Shown piece after piece: positions 55,360-64,000 of a stretch of DNA of 64,000 nucleotides. Both the position numbers and the translations under genes were made by a program. Source of the stretch: Typhlomys cinereus (Eukaryota; Chordata; Mammalia; Rodentia; Platacanthomyidae); assembly GCA_023101885.1 (NCBI GenBank), contig JALPQD010000115.1, positions 3,600,794 to 3,664,793 on the forward strand, written 5' to 3'. Below the pieces are notes generated by a model that worked only from the letters and a program-made list of their open reading frames with translations, was not told the DNA's origin and made no database searches. Position 1 is the first letter of the stretch; each line of letters opens with the position of its first letter.

Positions 55360-56895
55360 TCATAGAGGAAATGACATAGCCTTGACACTTGGTCAGGGAT
55401 ATGTTGGACTTACCCAGATAGAATGCTGAAGAGGATAGTGTATAGTGATGAAGAGAAGAATATCCTTTCGTGGGATCAGATTCTTCTATGACTGACAATT
55501 CAGGTAAGGCGAGCAGTGCAGAAGACCATCCTTATATGCTAGCCTAGGAATTTTGACTTCATTGCTTCCAGCAGGTTACTTTCTAACAATGTTGGACAGC
55601 ACGATGCAGTTTTGGGGACAGTACTGTGGTAGGAGAATAGTGGATGAACTGGAAAAATCTTTAGTTTGGTATGTACATAATGGCTGATATTTACTAAACC
55701 TGCTAATGAACAGCTCTCTCAGACACCAAGGTGGTACCAATGACCAAGAGTAGACAGCCAAGTTAGCACCAACAACACAATATTGCATGCAAAAGAAGCA
55801 TGAGGTTTAGATACAGAAACCTATGTCCTGGCCTGGATTTGTTAGATGTACATGTTTTCTAAGAACACTGATGTTTAATTTGCTTTGTTTTATTATACCA
55901 GTTGTATGCATGTCAGTTAACAGTAATTGAATACTTCAGACAGCAAATCAGGACTTAGGAGTGAAGACAAACGTTGAGGATGCCCCTGGCTGACCCCAGT
56001 ATCAGTATGGAAGGTTTATTGGAATGACTGTACTATGTAATTAGTGCAGCATCAGTGTGGGGATTTTTAGAATCCAGTTTGAGCAATTTATATCAGAAGT
56101 TTTTATTCCAGGTGCTCTACATTTTATTGTCTCTGGAAAGAAGGTGTCCCTAAGATGTATATAGAGTCTTTAAATTTATTATTTTACATATAATACATAA
56201 TTGTATTATACACAGAGCTTTCTTTTGAAATCAGATAAGAAGCAAATCAAAATGTCCACTAGTTCCATATGAATGGTCTCTTTATCCTCTTTGCGGCCAC
56301 CCAGAGAGAGACAGAGAGAATACAGCAGCATGATCAATTTTTCAGAGCAGTAAACTGGGCATACAAAGTGCTTTGTTTTAAGCATGCTGGACAGAATGGT
56401 GCTCATATCTGAACTTCCTGTATCTAAAACAGGAAACCACAGAAATTCTGGGTAACTCTCCCTCCTGATACTGGCCTATATAATTTTTCTTAAACTATCA
56501 TAATCTGATTGAGATTACAGCATTTATTTACACTGAACAGGTCACCTGAGGTGACTGCTTTTAATGTTAGCTCTTAGAGTCACTGAAATCTGCAATTTAT
56601 CAATAACAAAAAAGTCATCTTGCATAATATGGAGCGAAGACATAAATAAGTGACAGAATGGAATCTGACCAGGACACCTGATGAATAATAGTAGTAGAGT
56701 TTGTGCACAAATGCTCTAAGCACCAGAACCAAGTATTTCACATATTAGCTAATTTTCTCTATAGAAAGTTAATTATAAATGCAAGTTTTGAAACCATAAT
56801 TTTACTTTCAGTAAATATAAAGGAACTGTCTGGAGATCCTAAAGTGATCATTAGTTATGCTCCATAGTTATATGTCTTTTGTCCTCTCCTTCCAC
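55360..56895. other. Intergenic, nothing recognised
   Basis: No gene or clear repeat. Confidence 0.45.
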
Positions 56896-56899
56896 CTTT

Positions 56900-57105
56900 T
56901 TGTGTTTACTTAGTGATACTGAGATGAAATATAGGGCCTTCTACATGCTAAGCAAGCTCCTGAGCTATACCTGAAGCTCCAAATTTTGTTTGTTTGAGGC
57001 AGGGTCTCACTATGTAGCCCAGCCTGGCCTTAAACTTACAATCCTCTTGTCATAGTTTTCTAAATACCAAGATTATAGGCATTTATCACCATCCCTAGAA
57101 AACCC
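56900..57105 (-). repeat. ID-B1 composite SINE
   Basis: Antisense ID half (CTACATGCTAAGCAAGCTCC) then B1 half (GCAGGGTCTCACTATGTAGC, CCAGCCTGGCCTTAAACTTA). Confidence 0.82.
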
Positions 57106-58820
57106 AGTTTTTTTTAAAGCAATAACCATCGTTAACTTTCTTACAAACTAAGTAAATTGTTGCTTTCTTAAATATTTTATTAGTATTTTTCCTTGAAAAA
57201 AGCAAGGGTTTTTACTCTTGATACTTAAGTCCTTTTTAAAAAACTTTTCTTCAATGCTTTTTTTTTAAATTTCCTAATATGACTAATGATGAAAAGCTAG
57301 GATTTTTTTCCCTTTGATTTTATAATCAAGGCAGGTGAATGCCTGATTAAGCATGCAAGAATAAAGAAAGGTTCAACTGTCCCATCCTTGGATTATAATA
57401 CATTGTGACCCAGACCCTAGAATGCTGCTGTGTTTTAAAATGCGAGCAGTCTGGGAATGATTGCAATAAATGGTCTATTACAGGCATTTTAACAGGAAAT
57501 TAACTGAAGTTTTTTTTTTTTTTTTTAATTGGCAGTGAGAATAGTGGTAGTTTCTATATGAGTGTAGAAAGAAATAATCTTAGAATCCGGAGAGGGGTAG
57601 GTTTATCTCCAGGACAAAGTTCTAGGCTGCCAGGAAGATACAAGGGGGATTCTGAGTGCATAAGAAGCATGGTGGAGTTGTTTTTAGCACACAGGAAAGT
57701 CAAAAGCAAAGAAAAGGCAAACAGCATATTTAGTTAAAGTCTCACCAGCCATTTGAAACATGTCCTCCATTCCGGACATTTTGCTGAGTGCTGATCACAC
57801 AAAGTGAAACACACTAGTATTCTTGTCTGCCAAAGGAAGGGCCAAAATAATAATGAAGAAAAAATGTATTATCAAGTTGTGATAAGTACATGAAGATCAG
57901 AAAACACAGAAATCTGTGGTAAATCAGAAATTTATTAGCAAGGACTATAGTATTCATAATTCATAACATAATAAAGTACTTTTTGACTCAGGTACCATGT
58001 AAACAAGTTTCTAGCAACAACTATGATACTTTCAGGACCCTTTGAAATCATATAGACTCCATTTTTGATATACTCAGGGGTTGGGAGGCTCTTCAAAGCC
58101 CGCTGTAGAGAGAAAACTTGAACTGGTTCATGATTACCAATTCAGGTGAAAAGAAGACCCCAGAATGCGTCTTAAATGTGAAGGTGTGGTATTGTTATCT
58201 GAGTTTTAAAGTCAAAGTCGGCTCTGGAAGTCACAACAAACTAGGCTTTGTCATCCATCTCCAATGCATTAATTAAAGAAACAATACTGAAAAGCAGAGG
58301 AAGACTTTTTTTCAATGTGGCTATATTGGGAAGAAAAACAAATAGAAAGGTCCAGTTATCCCCAAGTCCATCTTTGGGGTTTTGATAGGATGTTTAGATC
58401 TAAATAAAGAGCAACTAAGCAGTCTGGTTCTGCGTCACTGTCCTGGGTGACTTTTCCATAAGATGTTAGAACTCCATAGAATCTCACCTGGGAGGTTAAG
58501 TTTGTCCTCTGGCTGGCATTGGGCTTCAGCCTCTCTGTTCTCCCAACTAGAGATTCTTGGGAAAATTTCAATTCTTTGAGATCTGATAGCACTAGTACCT
58601 CCCTCTTATCAGGGTGGTTACACTCTGGAGAGCCTATCACATAGCTATAAAGCAAACTCTTCCCATGCTGCTGCTCAGTGCTAAAGAATGGTAAGCATGT
58701 TCTGTGATAGGCTGAATGCACAGTACTGGACATTCTTTTAGGAAAACAACATGATTACTAAAGCCTTAGAAGCAAGTCAGGCATATTGCTTATGGGGAGT
58801 TGTTATGTTTTATTTTGCTT
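57106..58820. other. Intergenic; one unexplained open frame
   Basis: Contains a 125-codon minus-strand open frame (58356-58733), discussed in the findings. No repeat is recognised except T-runs. Confidence 0.4.
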
Positions 58821-58821
58821 T

Positions 58822-58942
58822 TTTTTTTTTTTTACAGTGTCTTCCTTTGTAACCCAGAATGATCTTGAACTCACAATCTTCTTACCTGTGCCTCCCAAGT
58901 ACTAGGATTACAGGTATATATCTACTACCACACCTGGCTCAA
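58822..58942 (-). repeat. B1 SINE
   Basis: T-run tail, CCTTTGTAACCCAGAATGAT, CTTGAACTCACAATCTTCTT, ACTAGGATTACAGGTATATA. Confidence 0.8.
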
Positions 58943-59268
58943 CTTATGCTATTTTTATATTACAAGGATAATTATGCTATCATTAATAGAACATTGAAGT
59001 ATAGTGTAACATTTGTTAATGTCTTACTCTCATATATCTACTAGTGAAAAGGGCAATAAAGGAATTAATAGCATATTTGTTTTATGTCTTCCCAATATCC
59101 CTCCAAGAGCTGTGTGTTCCCATCTCCCAAGTCATATGATTTGACTTCATATTGAGTATGTATGATATTTAAGGTCAATCAATCTGCATATTTTATCCCC
59201 CTAGGCACAGTTATTAGCTCATAGAAGAGTATGTGTTAGAAGTTAAACCCAAAATCTACTGATTTTTT

Positions 59269-59297
59269 TATTTTTAAAATTTTTTTTTATTTATTCA

Positions 59298-59350
<53 letters not shown>

Positions 59351-59544
59351 ATGGGCGAATTCGGGAACCGCCACCTCCTCCTTGTTACTCTGCCCCAGGA
59401 CTCACAGGCTCCGCCCTACCAGGACCAGAAACTCAGGTCGCCCCCGCTTCCGCCTGGCATCTATACGTGGGGTCTAGGATCCGAACTCAGGACCTTCCGC
59501 CTGCAAGGCAGAGGCTTTTAACCCCTGAGCCACCTCTCCAGCTC
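59269..59544 (-). repeat. tRNA-derived SINE, young subfamily
   Basis: Antisense, full length, longer body variant. It carries an uninterrupted (TG)n of about 40 bases (59303-59345). The target-site duplication CAAAATCTACTGATTTTTT (59250-59268 and 59545-59563) is perfect. Confidence 0.93.
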
Positions 59545-59578
59545 CAAAATCTACTGATTTTTTAATCAGCCTTTGCTT

Positions 59579-59650
59579 CTCTCTTTCTCTGTCTCTCTGT
59601 CTCTCTCTCTCTGTCTCTGTCTCTCTGTCTCTGTCTCTCTGTCTCTCTCA
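59579..59650. repeat. (CTCTGT)n/(CT)n microsatellite
   Basis: About 70 bases of CTCTGT and CTCT units, 15 bp beyond the SINE's target duplication. Confidence 0.93.
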
Positions 59651-59897
59651 AAATCCTTTTCCTGGAGTCATAGTGTAAACCTCTAGAGGTCTGGCATCAA
59701 CTTGTTGCCACAAGGAGGAAGCCAGCTTGAGTTGAGGATAAAGTCAAACAGAGGCAAATTATAGTAGAAAAGATGGAAAGAGGGAAAGAGTCTAAAAAAA
59801 GAGTCTAAATCTAGGAGTCCTTCCTAAGACATCTTTGTATAGATGAAGGATGGGGATAGGAAAAGTGTATCAGCCTTTTGTTTATTTATTTATTTTT

Positions 59898-60120
59898 TCA
59901 GTAGAAACCTTTGAAGTTTATTGGTGGTGACAGTGCTTATACTATATGCAGCAAATACCCTTACAAGTCTACCTGCAACCTAATCACAAAAGAAAGGATT
60001 CACCACACAGTCACCAGAGGGCAAAGAAAAAAATTTAACAGCCTTGTTTCTGGGGTTAGAGGAGAAATAAAAATAAAACCTAATTCATTAATGTCCCATG
60101 GGCAAGAGCTGAACTAGAGA
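59898..60120 (-). pseudogene. Possible retrocopy 3' end of an unidentified mRNA
   Basis: On the minus strand an AATAAA (59917-59922) lies about 20 bases before an A-rich tract interrupted by T (59880-59898). That is the arrangement of a reverse-transcribed mRNA end. I could not identify the parent gene, and chance is not excluded. Confidence 0.25.
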
Positions 60121-60860
60121 TATGTACAACCACCAACAATAATTGTGGGAAAAGTACAAGGCAAATAGCTTTCTCCATTTTATTTTCCTCTGAAATTTAC
60201 CTTGTTTTTACTATTCAAAACATTTATTATGGTTTTCATTTTATAAAACTGTATATATTTCAAGGGAGAATGTTAAATAATTTATGCTATGTAGCCCTTG
60301 TTATTAAGAACCCTTTCCCTGTAGGAACTTCCTCCAGTTCACACATTCATAAGTGCAGGGTACATACAGAAATATCCACACACAAACCCACACACACTGC
60401 CTGGAAGGCTGGGGAAGACAAAGTTATGGCCACACATGGTTAGGCCTCTGGTGGACTCATTCAAATTGCTCAGCAGGAGAACAAATGGCTCAATTACTTC
60501 TCTCTGGCCTCCCTTCAGAGACTAAGAACACTATAAAAAGCAAGAGGCTTCAGTATGAGGACGAGGGTAAGCAAAGTGGGAGAAAGGATAGAGATAAAAA
60601 CAAACACTTTTAGGTGGAGTTATTTGTCATCACTGCAAGAGGCCAGGGGACCAAGGGCAGTATCTGTGGTTATGGGGGGAGGGATGGTGCTCTGGCACAG
60701 CTTAGAGTTCCTAAAAAAAGGGTTAGTACATCAATAGGAACTGATCATCTTGGGAGCGAGGTAAGGGCATGAAGGAAAAATACACATTTAGAATTTTTAC
60801 TTTTTTACCTCTCTACACTGTGTCACTAAGTAATATATCTCTGCACTTTCACACATTCTT

Positions 60861-61194
60861 TAAAACCTGTTTTTTTTTGTTTTTTAAATTTTTTTTAAAT
60901 TATTTATTCAACTGTGTGCATATGCGTGTGTATGTGTGCGCGCGTATGTGTCTGTGTGTGTGTGTATGTGTGTGTGTGTGTCTGTGTATGTGTAGAACCA
61001 CCGACGAATTCGTGAACCACCATGGACGCCTCCACCTCCTTCTGCCCCGGGATTCACAGGCTCCGCCCTACCAGGACCAGAAGTGCAGGCCGCCCCCGCT
61101 TCCGCCTGGCGTCTATACAGTGGGATCTGGGATCCGAACTCAGGACCTTCCGCCTGCAAGGCGGAGGCTTAACCCCTGAGCCACCTCTCCAGCC
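60861..61194 (-). repeat. tRNA-derived SINE, young subfamily, reference copy
   Basis: Full length and the least decayed. On the minus strand it has a head GGGCTGGAGAGGTGGCTCAG (Pol III A-box-like TGGCTCAGGGG) and a B-box-like GAGTTCGGATCC. A GC-rich body with many intact CpGs follows, then a CA repeat, then CAGTTGAATAAATAATT and an A/T-rich tail. The AATAAA in the tail recalls the T+ class of SINEs such as B2. Target-site duplication CACTTTCACACATTCTT (60844-60860 and 61195-61211) is perfect. Shorter body variant. Confidence 0.93.
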
Positions 61195-61261
61195 CACTTT
61201 CACACATTCTTGACCAGTAAAACTTCAGGCCATGTACCAGCCTTTTAGAAGAGAGCAAGTG

Positions 61262-61335
61262 AACTGAGGATATGACTCAATGGTGGAGAGCTTGCCTAGT
61301 ATGTTCAGTGTCCCTGAGTTCAGTACCTCTCCTCC
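61262..61335 (+). repeat. ID SINE remnant
   Basis: GAGGATATGACTCAATGGTG, GAGCTTGCCTAGTATGTTC, CTGAGTTCAGTACC: the ID head. Confidence 0.65.
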
Positions 61336-61879
61336 CCAGGATGTGGGAACCAGTATAAATAGAGCCAAATCTTGATAGAACGGGTTGTCCTTGTCAGCAG
61401 GGGCTGAGCTTAGGAAATTTATAGTGGTAGCAGAACAATGATGGTAAAAATCCAGACTGGGACTTGAAGTTTGGTGCCTTTGGGTAATTTTAAGATTGGG
61501 CTGTGCCTGCACATCCCCCTGAAGTTTTTCTGATTACCATGATTCACCCAGTTGAATATGTAAAGAAGAGATAGGAAGCCTGCAAATGTGTTCAGTTCAG
61601 CATGTTTTTCTTGGTTTTCTCAGGCATTGGATTTCATGATGTTTAACAGCAATGTGCTATTTCCCAGTCCTGCATCTTTTGGCTCACCTCAGCTCCAGAA
61701 CTCAGAAGGAGCCTCAGTGGCATGTGGAGTTAGAGGCTGGAAATAATCAGCTTGAGAAAAGCATTGGTTTGGATTCAAGTACTCCCTCTACAAGCATCCT
61801 CTTAAAAAGCAAATACCCAGAGGAGATATAGCAAATTTAATTGTCAACCAACAATTCTCAGTTTTGGCATTTATCAAAA

Positions 61880-62410
61880 CAAGAGGGACTGTACAAATTG
61901 GATTTTAGAGAAATTCTCAGTTTGATAGAAAGGGCATAGATTTCTGTAAGCAATTTGGAAAAAAGTTGAACATTATCCCCTAGAGTTGAGCATTCATTTA
62001 TGTATGATCCAATAATTCCATTCCTAGGGAGTGAGAGGCCTAAGAGATATAGATAGATAGATGTGAAAATAGAGATGTGAAAGAACAGTCACAGTTAAAC
62101 CATTCACTATGTAAAAACCTAGAAGCAAAGGAAATGACCATCAATTGGAGAGTCAATAATTTGGAGATATATTTGCACACCTGACTATTATGTGGCAATA
62201 AAAAATGAATTGCACTAACTTTATTGCCAGGGCTTAACCCTGGCAATAAAACAATAACACACTAAGTGAAAAACTAAATGCCCCAATTTTATACATAGAT
62301 TTTATAGAGCTAAAGCAATGGATATAAAAAGATATATAGAAGTACATATAGGTAGAATAAAGCTGTTCATTTTTAAAAGTAAAGAAGCTCTGGGTGATGG
62401 TTTCCTTGGG
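61880..62410 (+). mobile_element. L1M 3' end remnant
   Basis: Sense L1M order: ATGATCCAATAATTCCATTC, CCATCAATTGGAGAGTCAAT, ACTATTATGTGGCAATAAAA, ACACACTAAGTGAAAAACT, CCCCAATTTTATACATAG. No open frame survives. Confidence 0.75.
62221..62249. repeat. Perfect 12-bp inverted repeat, 5-base loop
   Basis: TTATTGCCAGGG and its exact complement CCCTGGCAATAA are separated by CTTAA, inside the L1M remnant. Confidence 0.95.
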
Positions 62411-62419
62411 TGAGGAATA

Positions 62420-63070
62420 GGAGATGTAGGAACATTGGCAAGATGGCGGTTATGTCAGGGTACTCTAGGGTTGGCTTATAGTCGCTTAATAAATTACTAG
62501 TAATAATGGAGTAAAAACCTAAGTACAATCATAACCAGCCAGCCTAGGTTCCCTAGGAAACTGAGGCAAGCTCAGGATAGTGATAGTGAGGGAGAAGGGA
62601 GGTGAGGTGGGAGATGGGAAGCAGTGTCCAGGGATGATTTAGAATTGTTCCACGGAGAACCCCGGTAAAGACAGGTAAATGGACAGGTATGTCAGCCCAG
62701 CAACAGGGTGTCTTCAGGGAGAAAGAGACAATGGTCAGACTGCCTGTCTGATGGAGGATATCTACCCCCCAGTAGCCACTTGTAGTTGCTTATCTGGTCC
62801 CTTTTGGTGGCAGATGGAGAACCAGATCTTCACTCTGTGTTTCAGGAGACTGGGCCTGGTGGTGGTTCTGGAATCAAAAGTCATGAAGTTTTTCTACCTG
62901 CCTACCTAGCTATGTCCAGAAGGTCCTGGCCCTTCCAGGCAAGACTCTGCTGACTAAGTAGGTTAAGATGGTGCTGCAGAGGGAGCTGAGCCACATCTAT
63001 CAGCAGAGCATCCAAGCCAGAATGGCAATGGGGGATGAGACACATTCCTTAGGGGCAAGAGCTGGGGAGT
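62420..63070. other. Intergenic, nothing recognised
   Basis: Purine-rich in places; no gene or clear repeat. Confidence 0.4.
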
Positions 63071-63074
63071 CAAA

Positions 63075-63262
63075 GTCAGTTTAAATTCCTCTGTGAAATT
63101 GGATATGTTCCTTAAATTCCCTTATGCCTCATGTATAATAGAACATGGAAATAGTGATGATCACCTTCAAGGGTTGTTTGGAGGAACTAAAAAAGAGGAA
63201 ATCATGTAATGCAACCAGCAAAATCTTTGGCACCTAATAAGTGCTCAAAAAATGTTCCTCCA
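63075..63262 (+). repeat. MIR remnant, nearly full length
   Basis: Sense MIR: GTGAAATTGGATATGTTCCT in place of the 'gaccttgggcaagtt' block, then ATAATAGAACATGGAAATAG, AAGGGTTGTTTGGAGGAACT, and the end GGCACCTAATAAGTGCTCAA. Confidence 0.7.
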
Positions 63263-64000
63263 ATCATCTTCCCTCTGCTGTGATTCACAGTTCTAGTAAG
63301 TGGATCTGGTTTCTTCCCCTTCTCTTCTCACCCCACTTGACTCTTCCCAATTCTGGGCAACCCCAGGTCACTGGGTCCATGTTGCAGGATGAACTCAGGG
63401 AAAGGTGTATTTCCTTCCTCCTTAATATCGGACTGTTGTCTGTGTTCTTGGCTTGAAAAGCTGTTGAGCTTAAAGAGATATTCCAAATGAGGCTAGTTGC
63501 TCTAAGCAGGTAAATAATTCACTTCCTTGAAAGTGTATGCGTCACTCATCCCACTCTCTACCGTGTCCTACTTCTGTTCTCTCTCCTTCAAATCTTCTCA
63601 TTTAAAAGACCTTCTCTAAACAGTTTTTTTTTTAAATCTTTGGATAGGAGAGGATCTCAACACCCAGATAGGACACAGCCTGTGCAGTGGGAGAATAATG
63701 AAATAAACAACAACCAACCAGAATCAGAGTACTGGTGACCCTACAATGTTCGATTATAAAATAAAAATTTTATAAAGAAAAAAAGTGTGTTCTTCAAATA
63801 CTTGTCAAATATTTGATTTGGTAGTGTGCAGAGCTGGCTCAGCATGATGAAGGGACCTTTCCTCAGTACGTGAGACTCAAAGCCACTGATTGTCAGATTT
63901 CCAATTTGTTTCAGAGGTCCAAGGAGTAAGGCTCCTCAATGGGAGGTCTTCAGGTCATCTGAGGCATGTCCTGTGGATCGTGTCCGTGGATTGTGAGATC
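63263..64000. other. Intergenic, nothing recognised
   Basis: No gene or clear repeat to the window end. Confidence 0.4.

Overview
This window is mammalian nuclear DNA from a rodent of the mouse-related clade. It is AT-rich and packed with SINEs, and its only intact gene has introns. B1, B3 (the B2 superfamily), B4-type and ID elements are all visible, together with old MIR, L2, L1M and MaLR-type LTR remnants shared by placental mammals. The most abundant recent repeat is a tRNA-derived SINE that I do not recognise from mouse or rat. I therefore favour a non-murine member of the mouse-related clade and do not name a species.

The one protein-coding gene is SYPL1 (synaptophysin-like 1, pantophysin), on the minus strand from a CpG-island promoter near 49.8-50.0 kb to a poly(A) site near 30.61 kb. 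All six coding exons can be read with GT-AG borders and matching phases: 49770-49820, 49392-49463, 40055-40170, 37213-37414, 34010-34195 and 31863-31994. Joined, they give 252 codons of a four-pass MARVEL-domain vesicle protein. Exons 1 and 2 both lie in the CpG island, intron 2 is 9.2 kb, and the 3' UTR is about 1.25 kb and free of repeats.

Positions 1-30.2 kb, downstream of SYPL1, hold no gene I can support. They contain MIR and LTR remnants, a direct and inverted local repeat at 1.3-3.6 kb, an RPL23A retropseudogene at 10.5-11.3 kb split by a SINE, B3 and B4 clusters, and a shredded antisense L1M of about 3.5 kb at 20.25-23.74 kb. Positions 50-64 kb, upstream of SYPL1, are also intergenic. 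They hold LTR remnants, three young SINEs with clear target-site duplications, an L1M 3' end and MIR. In human SYPL1 lies between CDHR3 and NAMPT, but I see no exon of either gene here.

I found no new multi-gene system. The best leads are the unrecognised SINE family with two age classes and an internally deleted member, the placement of SYPL1 exon 3 between two same-orientation SINEs, the shortened luminal loops of SYPL1, and two levels of datable nested retroposition in the RPL23A pseudogene. Repeat boundaries were read by eye and are good to about 10-30 bases unless a target-site duplication fixes them.
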